Notes under the pieces: generated by a model | What the model saw: the letters and a program-made list of their open reading frames with translations, nothing else | Database searches by the model: none | Told to the model about the DNA's origin: nothing | Assembly (NCBI GenBank): GCA_964451365.1 | Contig: CAYVIB010000018.1 | Span: forward strand, 1-64,000 | Length of the DNA stretch: 64,000 nucleotides | From: CAYVIB01 sp964451365 | GTDB lineage: Bacteria; Pseudomonadota; Gammaproteobacteria; Pseudomonadales; Cellvibrionaceae | Direction: 5' to 3' | In this document: positions 35,605 through 44,681 of the stretch, one piece after another | Layout of the letters: each line of letters begins with the position of its first letter | How positions within the stretch are numbered: position 1 is the stretch's first letter | Program-made: the position numbers and the translations under genes

Positions 35605-35811
35605 GAATGGTACTTCCTTAAGCTTTTTTTGCTTAAAAAAATCATGGTAGGTCGGTCCGGCGGGGGTTCTCCAGAAACCTTCGGCAACATGGATGTTGTC
35701 CGTAGAGCCCCCAGGACGGGTTTACGGCGCGTTTCTGGAGAACCCCCGCCGGATCGACCGGCTTCGTTGGCACGGCATATAAAAGAATTTTCGCTTAAGG
35801 AAGTACCATTC
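35605..35811. mobile_element. 207-bp MITE-like element with 19-bp terminal inverted repeats
   Basis: The ends are perfect inverted copies, GAATGGTACTTCCTTAAGC at 35605-35623 and its complement at 35793-35811. The element is flanked by an 11-bp direct repeat AGGTCTGCCTG (35594-35604 and 35812-35822), as expected for a target duplication. Inside is a second inverted repeat of 29 bp with one mismatch (35650-35678 against 35731-35759). No transposase is encoded. It lies between two convergent genes. The 10-12 bp duplications of some IS4-family elements are comparable, but the family is not determined. Confidence 0.85.
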
Positions 35812-35839
35812 AGGTCTGCCTGAATTACCGAAGAGCGAC

Positions 35840-38800
35840 TCAAACCTGCCTGGTCTGCGCCAACCAGTCTGCCAGGCCGATGGTAAACAGCGTGGTGGCA
35901 TCGGTGGGAGGCATGGGGCGCGCAATAAAGTAACCCTGGCCGCAGTCGCATCCATAGGACTGCAGCGTTTGCAATTGTTGCTGCGTTTCGATGCCTTCGG
36001 CCACCACGGACATGCCGAGGTTGTGAGCGAGCGTTATGGTGGAGCGGATAATTTCGCTGGTACTGTTTCTCCCGTTGGTTTCGGTAAGCGCATTCACGAA
36101 GGAGCGGTCAATTTTCAGCACCTGTACCGGCAGTTTATCCAGATAGCTTAATGAAGAATAACCGGTGCCAAAGTCATCGATTGCCAGTTTGATGCCGCGC
36201 TCGCGCAAGCCCTCCAAAACATTTTCCGTGGTATCGGTGTGGCCCATTAATGCGGTTTCCGTTATCTCGAATTCAATGAGGCCTGGTTCAACTCCGGTGG
36301 CCCGGAAAATGTCATCGACCCTGTCGAGAAAATCGATACGCTCCAGTTGTACCGGCGACAGGTTTACCGCGATAGTCGGCAGATTGGCAGAGCCCACGCT
36401 TTCCCGCCATTGCCGCAGCTGAAGGCAGGCTTGTTCCAGTACCCAAAGGCCGATATCGAAAATTGAACCCGATGCTTCCGCCAGGGGAATAAAGTTATCC
36501 GGCGGAACCCAGCCGCGTTCCGGGTGCTGCCACCGCAGCAGTGTTTCGAAACGCACGATCCGGTTCGATTTCAGCAGGATAATAGGCTGGTAAACCACGC
36601 TGAACTGCTGTCGTGAAAGCGCCAGCCTTAGATCGGATTCCAGGGCGGACAAATCCAGCGTTTGCTGCAGGATTTCTTCATCGAATTCCTGATAAAGCCC
36701 GCGTCCGCGGTCCTTGGCACGTTGCATGGCAATGTTGGTATCGCGCAAAACCTGGGCGGGATCGTCATAGCGCTTGTCCGCGATCAAAAAACCCACGCTG
36801 ACGCTGAAAGCCAGAAGCATCTGATCGATTACCCGTGGTTCATTGAAACCGGCAACAATGTTGTCGGCCAGTTCGATGACTTGTTCACGACTCGATAAAT
36901 GTTCGACTATAACAACAAACTCGTCGCTTCCGATACGCGTAACCTCGGCTACGCCGGTGCAGAGTTCCTGTAGTTTTTGTGCCGTGGCAATTAAAAGTTT
37001 GTCGCCTGTTTGGTGGCCGTAAGTATCGTTTATTTTCCGAAAACGGTCGCCGCCAATAAACAGTACCGCGAAAGGTTCATCTGTTGTTGCCGATCGATAC
37101 AACAGCTTTTTCAGCGTTTGGAGCAGCCAGGCCCGGTTGTAAAGTCCTGTAAGCGCATCGTGATAAGCGATATAGGTAACTTTGGCCTCCGACTCCTTGC
37201 GTTCTTCAATTTCGACGGAAAGGTCGTGGGTGCGTTGCGCGACACGTTGTTCAAGTTCAGCGTTAAACTGTTGAATGGCGCGATTGGCCGCCACAAGCTT
37301 TTCGGTTTGTTCATTCACGAGCACTTTAAGTTGCCGCCGTTGTTTATCGTTCAGGTAAAGCCGCCAAACACTGAACCCATAAATTATCGCGCCGAGCAAT
37401 GCGCAGTAAACAGCATAGGCCCACCAGGTTTGCCACCAGGCTGGAAGAATCGTGACCGGCAATTCCCTGGCGCCACCGGTCCAGACGCCATCGTTGTTCG
37501 AGGCTACTACTTGCAGGAGGTAATCGCCCGCCGGCAGGTTGTTGTATTGCACACTTCTCACATCGCTGCCAACGCTGAACCAATCTTCGTTCAGGCCCTT
37601 CAGGCGATAGCGGTATTGGTTCTGTGAAGGGGAAACCAGGTTTGTTGCGGTAAAACCGATGTGAATATGTTTGGTCCGGCTTGGAAGCGTCAGTCTTTCG
37701 AGAAAGCGGATGTTCGGGGGTACCTTGGAGGTGTCGGTGTACGGCTTGTTATTGATGGTTAAACTGGTGAAATGAATCTGCGGCGCGTATTCATTGCGTG
37801 GAATGGCAAGCGGATTGAAAGAGCTGAACCCGTTGATGCTGCCCACATAAATAGTGCCGTCGCGGGTTTGCAGATGGCTGAGGCGGTTGAACTGGGCACC
37901 GGCGAGCCCGTCACTTTCCCTGAATACCTCCACTTCTTTGTCAATCGGATCAAAGCGGGCGAGACCGTTGCGCGTGGCCAGCCATAAATAACCTTCGCGG
38001 TCCTGTTCAATACCCACCACATGATTATCGGGCAGTCCATCATTCGCGGTGAAGCGCGATACGTCGCTCGTCTTTGGATTAAGCCTGAGCAAACCGCGGG
38101 TCGTGGCCAGCCATAACAAGCCTTCCCTGCTCATGTGAATATCAATCACGCCATCGTCCGGCTCCAGCGTGGGCCCTTTTGCAATGCCGGTGTCCGGTGA
38201 AAACAATTCGATTCCAAGGTAGCCGCCAACCCAGTAGTTACCGTCAGGCGTCGGCAAAATGTCGGTGATGTAATGGTTGCGAAGGCCGGTTTCACTGTTG
38301 GCTGCAAATGTCTCGAACGTCTTTGTTCTTGTGTCGTATATTTGCAGCCCGGTGCCGGCAATTCCCATTACCAGGCGGTCCTGTTCATCTATGACCAGGC
38401 GAACAACATGATTGCCCGCGAGAGTCTGCCCGTCCTTCACTTCCGGGTCGGGAAGGATGCGCGTTACCTCACCGGTCTTCGGGTCCAACCGGTTTAAACC
38501 GCCGGCCCATGTGCCCAGCCAGAGAAACCCTTGCGAATCCTCCGCAATATCCAGAATCGAATCCGAACTCAGGCTGTTGCTGTTGCCGGGGTCATGGCGG
38601 AAATGGGTGAAACGGTAGGTATTGGGATCAAACCGGTCCAAGCCGCCCCCGTCCGTGGCAATCCAGATAAAACCCCCGGCGTCTTCATGCATGGCCAGCA
38701 CATTATTGAAAATCAGTGAATTGTCTGTGTCGAAGCTGTGCTGGAACGATTTGAACTTCTGCAAATGTTCGCTGATTCGGTAGGTGCCGTGAAAAGGTGT

Positions 38801-39763
38801 GGCAAACCAAAGCGTGCCTTCGGCGTCTTCGTGAATATCATTGATACGAGCAAGTGGGAACCGGTAGGGGTCGTTCGCGGATGCGGGGTAGTGTTGAAAT
38901 TTATCGGCTTTCGGCGAATACCGATAGACACCGTGTTTATCGGTACCAATCCACAGACGCCCATAATTGTCCTTGTGAAGGGCTGAGAAATTATTAGCGG
39001 AAAAGGCAGGATCGTTGTAATCGGCCTGCACTCGTTGCGCGGAGCGTGTGGCGGGATCTACGATAAAAAGCCCGTTTGCGGTAGCGAGCCAGATCTTGCC
39101 TTCGCTGTCTTCTTCCATGCCGAAGATAAGGTTGGAGGCATTCTTTTTGGAAAAGGCGAAATAGGTTTCACTGGAATGTGTCGTCAGGTTAAAAGACAAC
39201 AGGCCCCGGTTGCTCGCAAGCCAGAGGTGACGGGTATCGCTGTGTGGTTTAATTAAAAAAACAGATGCGGGACTGGCGGTATTTTCCAGAAATGTATGGG
39301 AGACGTTTCCCGTGTCCGGATCAAAACGGCGCAGGCCGAAACCGTCACCGCCGAGCCACAATGCCCCGTCATTGTCCTCATGGATGGCATAAATGGATTG
39401 GTAATCGCTGACGGGATAACGCGTGAAATCCTCGGTTTCCGGATGATAGCGGTGAAGCACGTTGCCGGCGACCCAAAGGGTACCGTCCGAGTGCAGGTGC
39501 AGGGCTCGAACGGTGTCGGATGCCAGGCTCCTCGGGTTGTCCTTTTTATTGATGAAGGTTTTCAACCCGTAGCCGTCGTAACGCTGGAGTCCGTTGCTCG
39601 TTGCCAACCACAAATAGCCCGCGCGATCGCGCAGTGTTTTCCAGGTATAGTCCTGCCGGTAATTGTCCTGCAGATGCAGAGGGTACACCCGGATCGAGCT
39701 GTCCGCGCCAGCCAGGGCGCTTAGTAGCAATAACACTAAAATAACGGCAAATCGGCTGGTCAT
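35840..39763 (-). CDS. Beta-propeller sensor with degenerate GGDEF and EAL domains
   Basis: A 1307-residue membrane sensor. It has a signal peptide (FAVILVLLLLSALAGA), about 13-14 two-component regulator propeller repeats (DRAGYLWLATSNGLQRYDG type) to about residue 690, a Y_Y_Y domain (YRLKGLNEDWFSVG), one TM helix (WAYAVYCALLGAIIYGFSVW), a coiled coil, then a GGDEF domain with the altered signature IGSDEF and no RxxD I-site, and an EAL domain (FETLLRW, AVNLSPVQL, EITETALMG, IDDFGTGYSS, KIDRSF, EGIET). The EAL metal-binding residues look intact, so phosphodiesterase output is likely, with GGDEF regulatory. It overlaps the upstream cyclase gene by 4 bp. Confidence 0.93.
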   Translation of the reverse strand: MTSRFAVILVLLLLSALAGADSSIRVYPLHLQDNYRQDYTWKTLRDRAGYLWLATSNGLQRYDGYGLKTFINKKDNPRSLASDTVRALHLHSDGTLWVAGNVLHRYHPETEDFTRYPVSDYQSIYAIHEDNDGALWLGGDGFGLRRFDPDTGNVSHTFLENTASPASVFLIKPHSDTRHLWLASNRGLLSFNLTTHSSETYFAFSKKNASNLIFGMEEDSEGKIWLATANGLFIVDPATRSAQRVQADYNDPAFSANNFSALHKDNYGRLWIGTDKHGVYRYSPKADKFQHYPASANDPYRFPLARINDIHEDAEGTLWFATPFHGTYRISEHLQKFKSFQHSFDTDNSLIFNNVLAMHEDAGGFIWIATDGGGLDRFDPNTYRFTHFRHDPGNSNSLSSDSILDIAEDSQGFLWLGTWAGGLNRLDPKTGEVTRILPDPEVKDGQTLAGNHVVRLVIDEQDRLVMGIAGTGLQIYDTRTKTFETFAANSETGLRNHYITDILPTPDGNYWVGGYLGIELFSPDTGIAKGPTLEPDDGVIDIHMSREGLLWLATTRGLLRLNPKTSDVSRFTANDGLPDNHVVGIEQDREGYLWLATRNGLARFDPIDKEVEVFRESDGLAGAQFNRLSHLQTRDGTIYVGSINGFSSFNPLAIPRNEYAPQIHFTSLTINNKPYTDTSKVPPNIRFLERLTLPSRTKHIHIGFTATNLVSPSQNQYRYRLKGLNEDWFSVGSDVRSVQYNNLPAGDYLLQVVASNNDGVWTGGARELPVTILPAWWQTWWAYAVYCALLGAIIYGFSVWRLYLNDKQRRQLKVLVNEQTEKLVAANRAIQQFNAELEQRVAQRTHDLSVEIEERKESEAKVTYIAYHDALTGLYNRAWLLQTLKKLLYRSATTDEPFAVLFIGGDRFRKINDTYGHQTGDKLLIATAQKLQELCTGVAEVTRIGSDEFVVIVEHLSSREQVIELADNIVAGFNEPRVIDQMLLAFSVSVGFLIADKRYDDPAQVLRDTNIAMQRAKDRGRGLYQEFDEEILQQTLDLSALESDLRLALSRQQFSVVYQPIILLKSNRIVRFETLLRWQHPERGWVPPDNFIPLAEASGSIFDIGLWVLEQACLQLRQWRESVGSANLPTIAVNLSPVQLERIDFLDRVDDIFRATGVEPGLIEFEITETALMGHTDTTENVLEGLRERGIKLAIDDFGTGYSSLSYLDKLPVQVLKIDRSFVNALTETNGRNSTSEIIRSTITLAHNLGMSVVAEGIETQQQLQTLQSYGCDCGQGYFIARPMPPTDATTLFTIGLADWLAQTRQV

Positions 39764-41070
39764 AATTTTGCTTCGTGCTCCACCCGGTTTCTGCCGCTTT
39801 GTTTGGCTCGGTAAAGAGCGGTGTCCGCCCGTTTGAGCGCGCTGGAAAAATCTTCGTTTTCCGCAATGACGGCAACACCAATACTCACGCTGATGTGCAG
39901 GTTGCTGTCTCCGTTAAAAGTGCAGTGCAATGCAAGCTGGCGCAGTTTCTCCGCGAAAATGTGCAGGTTGTCCGCCGATCGAGCCCGGGAAATCACAATA
40001 AATTCCTCTCCCCCCAGGCGGGCTAAAATATCGTCCTCGCGCAGGTTTATGGTCAGTAGTGATGCGAAGGTTTTTAGAACCTTGTCGCCCTTGTCGTGAC
40101 CGTAGCGGTCATTGAGGCGCTTGAAGTGATCGATATCCAATAGCAATATGCAAAGCCCGGCCAGGGTGTCCCACTGTCGCTGAAACGCTTCAATATGGGT
40201 GAGCAGGCCGGCGCGGTTATAAATGCCCGTGAGGGGATCTGTGTTGGCGACAGATTCCAGATGCCGGTTTTCTTCTTCCAGCGCCCTCTGTTTCTCCTCA
40301 AGTTTTTTGATTGCCTGGCGATTGCGCTTTGCGGTCCGGTAAAGCTGAAAAAAACGCACAACGCCTTCAATCAGGAATAGCGTCATCCAAAACAGAAGTG
40401 CTGACACCAACAGCGTTTCTGTTTTAACCCATTGGCCCACCAGGGCTATGCGGTCAATGCGCACCTCGTGTACACCGGGTTCGACCAGGTCCACGCCAAC
40501 GACTGTGATCGCGTCGAATTCGGGAAGCATTCGCTGTCGGTGAACTTTTCGTTCGAGCAACCACCAGCGCGATACGGAAAATTCATCCAGGTCGACCACT
40601 ATCGGTTCTTTGGTCTCTGCTATGGACACACTCATGGACATCACCTTTGAGCTATTGGCGTCCTCGGATTGGGTATAGCTTGGGTTGCTCTGCCGTAGGA
40701 ATATTCGCAGGCGGGATGCCGGGCCGTGATAATTCAGGTCCAGTTCCAGCGCGTCATAAGCCGAGAAATCGATACCGCTGGTGTTTGCCGGATTGAGGGT
40801 TGTCCACCACCCGCAACCATAGGCGTTGGTTTCCCGGTAGTCGCATATCCAATGGTTGGCCTCTTTGCCAAGCCACCACGCTGATTTGCCGTGGCGCGGG
40901 TCCGCGACGCCATAAAGTTCCGGTACATGTTGTTCGGATGGTACTAATTGCAGGCGCTTCTCCGGCAGGAAGTAGAGGGCGATAAAAATCGCCACCGTCA
41001 ACACCAAACCGGTCACTGTGATTCGGCGATACTGCCGCGCGAATTTTCCGTCAGTGTTCCCTGGATGCAT
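39760..41070 (-). CDS. Membrane diguanylate cyclase with periplasmic sensor domain
   Basis: A 436-residue protein with an N-terminal TM (VTGLVLTVAIFIALYFLP), a periplasmic beta-rich domain (FSAYDALELDLNYHGPASRLRIF, in parts; LDEFSVSRWWLLERKVH; GVHEVRIDRIALVG), a second TM (LLVSALLFWMTLFLIEGVVRF), a coiled coil and a GGDEF domain. The domain has DPLTGIYNRAGLL, LLDIDHFKRLNDRYGH and ARLGGEEF, with an RxxD I-site (REDD) five residues before GGEEF, so it should be active and product-inhibited. Its start overlaps the previous cyclase gene by 20 bp. It is a clear paralogue of that protein but lacks its cysteine modules. Confidence 0.93.
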   Translation of the reverse strand: MHPGNTDGKFARQYRRITVTGLVLTVAIFIALYFLPEKRLQLVPSEQHVPELYGVADPRHGKSAWWLGKEANHWICDYRETNAYGCGWWTTLNPANTSGIDFSAYDALELDLNYHGPASRLRIFLRQSNPSYTQSEDANSSKVMSMSVSIAETKEPIVVDLDEFSVSRWWLLERKVHRQRMLPEFDAITVVGVDLVEPGVHEVRIDRIALVGQWVKTETLLVSALLFWMTLFLIEGVVRFFQLYRTAKRNRQAIKKLEEKQRALEEENRHLESVANTDPLTGIYNRAGLLTHIEAFQRQWDTLAGLCILLLDIDHFKRLNDRYGHDKGDKVLKTFASLLTINLREDDILARLGGEEFIVISRARSADNLHIFAEKLRQLALHCTFNGDSNLHISVSIGVAVIAENEDFSSALKRADTALYRAKQSGRNRVEHEAKL

Positions 41071-42691
41071 ATTTCACTGTGTTCCTGGTTTTTTTGGCTT
41101 CGTAAAGCGCCTTGTCGGCGCGCCTGAATAACGTATCGAAATCTTCGCCGGCCCTTGATTGGGCGACTCCAATGCTTACAGTAACCTCCAGTTGCCGGTC
41201 GAATTTGAAAGGGTGACTTGATACGCGCTGGCGCAGCTTTTCCGCGATCGTCACGAGTTTTTCCCGCGATACCTGATCGACGATCAGAAGGAACTCCTCG
41301 CCCCCCCAGCGCACAAAAATATCTTCCGCGCGGGTGGTGGAAATCATCAAAGCCGAAATATCCCGCAATACCGCGTCTCCGGCGGCATGGCCGTGGGCGT
41401 CGTTCAGGGCTTTGAAGTGATCGATATCGAACATCATCAAGCCGACGCCGGCGGGTAGCTGGGGCATTCCGTACTGCTGCCCCAGGCGCTGGGCCAGTCC
41501 GTTGCGGTTGAGTGCCCCGGTCAGCGGATCGGTGCGGGCGCGGTTTTTAAGCTGCGCCTTCTCCGCTTCCAGTTGCCGGGCGCCGCCGGCCAGGTCTTCG
41601 AGTTGTTCCCGCTCGTTTTGGCAGGCTGTACGCAGCCGGTAGTACCGAATGCCGCCTTCAAGCAATAAAAAGCCGGCCCACAGGATGACCATCGTTAACA
41701 GGTAAGTCTCGGTGTCGATGCGTTCGCCAATCAGTTTAATTTCATCCACGCGCATCCGATGCACGCCGTGATCATCGATATCCACGGACACCTGGGTAAT
41801 GTCGCTGAAGTCTGGCCCGGCAAACTCCCTGGGCGGGTTCGCTTTGATGGTCCACCATTCCTCCACGCTGAATTCCCGGAGATTGACGAAGACGGGGCCC
41901 GCTCGCAAATCCTCCGTACTTAAAAACGTGGACATGGGCTTCGGGTCTTTTCCCAGCGCAAGTAACGCCGGATCTGAGTTAATCAGGTTCAAACGGATAT
42001 AAGGCGAACGGCCTTCGTAATGGATTTGCACAGTCAGGCCGTCATAGCCGCTGGCATCCACACTGGCAAATGATTCCGGCTCGACAGCGCAAGGCCCGGT
42101 TCCGGGGACACGGCAGTTCCGCCCGTTCTCCGAACTCCAGCCGTCGCCGTCGGGATCGCTCCTGACAGTCTTGCATACAGGGGCATTCGAGTTGTCGGTC
42201 GCGCCGCTTATCACGATACAACTTTTTTCGTGTTCCCAGCCCCAGCCGTCACCGTCCGGATCGCTGGCCGCGCTTGAACACATCGGGTGCCCGGTGGCGG
42301 CGTAACCTGTTTCCTCGATGACAACGCACGTTTTTCCATTTTCCCAACCCCAGCCATCCCTTTCCGGATCGGAAAACGCATTCGCGCAACGGGCGAAACT
42401 GTTGGGTTGGAAACATCCCCTCTGGCGGGGCGGATTGCCCCATTTCACCGAGAAGCCGCAGGGGATGGAGCCGCGGTGTATCGGGTACTCGCATCGCATA
42501 GCGTTGGCTGTTTCATCCAGCCATGTTGCCCGCGGCTGGCCTTGGGGGTGGGGTGGGCCGTATAAACCCTTTTCCGTGGTCTCGGATGGATGCAACACCA
42601 GGACTTTAGGCGGAATAAGCGGTTTCGCCCCGATCGCCAGCACCGTAAGTAGCGCCATGAAGAATCTGATGCCGGTGAACAAATTGGACAT
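41051..42691 (-). CDS. Diguanylate cyclase with three CBM10-like modules in the sensor domain
   Basis: A 546-residue membrane cyclase. After an N-terminal hydrophobic segment (8-21) the periplasmic region has paired Cys67 and Cys78 and then three tandem modules, each with two cysteines 20 residues apart (102/122, 138/158, 173/193) around a core SDPDGDGWGWEN. This matches the GWGWENNQSC core of the CBM10 cellulose-binding module, with a DPDGDG insertion. The rest of the sensor (SGYDGLTVQIHYEGRSPYIR, FSVEEWW, GVHRMRVDEIKLIGE) aligns with the neighbouring cyclase, which has no modules. A TM (about 329-350), a coiled coil and an active-looking GGDEF follow (RWGGEEF, I-site RAED). It is the first gene of the three-gene operon. 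Confidence 0.92.
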   Translation of the reverse strand: MSNLFTGIRFFMALLTVLAIGAKPLIPPKVLVLHPSETTEKGLYGPPHPQGQPRATWLDETANAMRCEYPIHRGSIPCGFSVKWGNPPRQRGCFQPNSFARCANAFSDPERDGWGWENGKTCVVIEETGYAATGHPMCSSAASDPDGDGWGWEHEKSCIVISGATDNSNAPVCKTVRSDPDGDGWSSENGRNCRVPGTGPCAVEPESFASVDASGYDGLTVQIHYEGRSPYIRLNLINSDPALLALGKDPKPMSTFLSTEDLRAGPVFVNLREFSVEEWWTIKANPPREFAGPDFSDITQVSVDIDDHGVHRMRVDEIKLIGERIDTETYLLTMVILWAGFLLLEGGIRYYRLRTACQNEREQLEDLAGGARQLEAEKAQLKNRARTDPLTGALNRNGLAQRLGQQYGMPQLPAGVGLMMFDIDHFKALNDAHGHAAGDAVLRDISALMISTTRAEDIFVRWGGEEFLLIVDQVSREKLVTIAEKLRQRVSSHPFKFDRQLEVTVSIGVAQSRAGEDFDTLFRRADKALYEAKKTRNTVKYASREH

Positions 42692-43088
42692 ACTACCTTA
42701 TAGATATTTGTTCGATCGCATATAGCGCTATTCGCTAAAGCATTGGTTTTCGGAACTCGTATACAAAAATAAAGTATAGATCAGACTTTTGCAGGAGGGG
42801 CTTTGGAGCGGGAGGTTTGCCAAAGGCAAGATAAAGTGATTGCGGACCCTGATTAAATTGCTTTTTGTCGGGGTGCGTTGTAAATGGCAACGGCGAATGC
42901 TCGTTTTGGAGTGCCCGCTCATTAACTTCGGTTCCGGCCTTTGTTGGCCGCGTTCCACAACGCTCCCGAACTTCAGGCTATCCACGGCCATCGGGAAGCC
43001 TTGCGAAGGCAAATCATACGACCGGAATACGAATGTGTACCGTGACTTTAAGTGGTGCTACTAAGCGTCCCTGCAGGGGAGTAACGCT
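42692..43088. promoter_or_regulatory. Intergenic region upstream of the c-di-GMP operon
   Basis: A 397-bp gap between the c-di-GMP operon start and the end of the S33-type peptidase gene, on the same strand. It must contain the operon promoter and probably the peptidase terminator. Frames of up to 94 codons occur on both strands, but none has a recognisable domain. Confidence 0.35.
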
Positions 43089-44522
43089 TTACCTAAACTC
43101 TATCTTCGGCAGCTCGATTGTAAAATCCTCTACCTTTTCCCCGGAATAAAATTTCATCATGGTCTCAATCACCTGCGGCGAAGTCATAAATAAATTGTGC
43201 CCGCCCCGGTGCACCGTGACAAAGGCGGAACTCTTAAACCCGTCTGCCAGCTCGCGATGACTTTCGATAAATGTTCTGCCATCCAGATCGCCTGAAAAAA
43301 ACAGTGTCGGTATTTCGGATACCGGGTTTTTCCTGAATTCCTCTCCCAGGTCCTTCACGCCGAGCGTTTGGTTGATGTCCGGAAATGGCAGGTTGTGCGC
43401 CCGCCACAAAAGGCTGGTTTTCGCCTCCCGCTTTACCCGTTGCCATCGCTTTTCGGAAATTCCGGAGGCGGCATCCATCGCGACGCTCATTGGGTTAAAG
43501 GTCCACATATTTGTCCTGTAGTCCAAAAAATAAGGACCTATAATGGAAAACTCCTTGTTTTTTAGCAGAGTGTAAAAACCGGGAAGTTCGGCGATTAACT
43601 CCGGGTCACGCGTTAGTGCCCCGGCCGTCAAAATCTGTATTTCCATATCGCCAATGCCGACTTTCACCGGCTTTCCGGTTTTAGGGTTGGTAACTTCGAT
43701 TGTTCGTGGCTTTTGCCTGTATTCATCGATAACCTCTGCCATAAGTTGCTCGAGAGCGGGATATTTTTTTCCAGCTTCGTCGTCACCGGCAATTTCGTCG
43801 GCAATCCGGCGCAGTTGCGCGTCTGCCCGGCCTGGCAGTTTAATGGTCTGGTCCGGGCCTTCCGCGCTTGCCAGCACCATGCGGCCGATGGAATCCGGAA
43901 AAAGCTTTGCCATTGCAAAAGCCAGGTGAGTGCCGTAGGAAATCGCCCAGATATCAATTTTTTCGGTGCTCAGCGCGATGCGTAACGCTTCCAGGTCGTG
44001 AGCGCTTTCCACGGTGTTGTATCCGTTCAGGTCGATGCCGGCCTGGCGCCATTGCCTGCCGCAGAACGCCATGGCGTTGTGCATATTGCGCCAGAATACT
44101 TCCCGGGTAAGCGGCTGCTCCAAGGCGATGCCCGGCTCATAATTGCAGTCCTGCAAGTCGTTGCGCGAAAGACCGGTGCCGCGTTGGTCGAATACAATCA
44201 CGTCGGCAAGTTCTGTCAGCTTGACGAATAGCGGGAAGCGCGCGTGCCGTGCAGTCCATGTTCCCGATCCGCCCGGGCCTCCAGCCAGATAGACGATCGG
44301 GTTGCCGGGGTTGGCCGCGGTGCCGGGCAATTTCACAAAGCCGAGCTTTATTTGTTTTTTGTTGTCAGCCTGCCGGTTTTCAGGCACCGTGATATAAGCC
44401 AGCTCACCCTTGGCCACCTGCGACTGCGGGCCGTGAATCTCGTAAGGCTGCCACTGCAAGGAGGCGGCGTTGCTCGAACATAGCCATAAAATAATTGGTA
44501 TAAGCGCGAAACGTAATGTCAT
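43089..44522 (-). CDS. Secreted alpha/beta hydrolase, proline iminopeptidase/S33-like
   Basis: A 477-residue hydrolase with a signal peptide (TLRFALIPIILWLCSSNAAS). It contains the oxyanion motif LAGGPGGSG, VIVFDQRGTGLSR, the nucleophile Ser in WAISYGTHLAF, Asp in FSGDLDGRTF and His in HRGGHNLFM. These are features of the S33 tripeptidyl aminopeptidase/proline iminopeptidase group. The ATG at 44522 follows AAGGAAAAGG and gives a proper signal peptide, so I prefer it to 44555. It is divergent from the LytS-type kinase gene. Confidence 0.88.
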   Translation of the reverse strand: MTLRFALIPIILWLCSSNAASLQWQPYEIHGPQSQVAKGELAYITVPENRQADNKKQIKLGFVKLPGTAANPGNPIVYLAGGPGGSGTWTARHARFPLFVKLTELADVIVFDQRGTGLSRNDLQDCNYEPGIALEQPLTREVFWRNMHNAMAFCGRQWRQAGIDLNGYNTVESAHDLEALRIALSTEKIDIWAISYGTHLAFAMAKLFPDSIGRMVLASAEGPDQTIKLPGRADAQLRRIADEIAGDDEAGKKYPALEQLMAEVIDEYRQKPRTIEVTNPKTGKPVKVGIGDMEIQILTAGALTRDPELIAELPGFYTLLKNKEFSIIGPYFLDYRTNMWTFNPMSVAMDAASGISEKRWQRVKREAKTSLLWRAHNLPFPDINQTLGVKDLGEEFRKNPVSEIPTLFFSGDLDGRTFIESHRELADGFKSSAFVTVHRGGHNLFMTSPQVIETMMKFYSGEKVEDFTIELPKIEFR

Positions 44523-44681
44523 GACCTTTTCCTTCAGGGTAAAGAGCCAGGGCATGATAAAAATGCATCACGGCAAAGAGAGGAAGAAATTCACCAACTG
44601 CTCAAATACAACACGAACAACCTTTGCCGCACCTGGGGGTGCGATTAATATAAAAAAGCAAAATATCCAGTGAGGCAAGCG

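Noticed and set aside
42728..43012. Minus-strand frame of 94 codons upstream of the c-di-GMP operon
   Set aside because: Composition looks like non-coding DNA, with no domain and a competing frame of similar length on the other strand.
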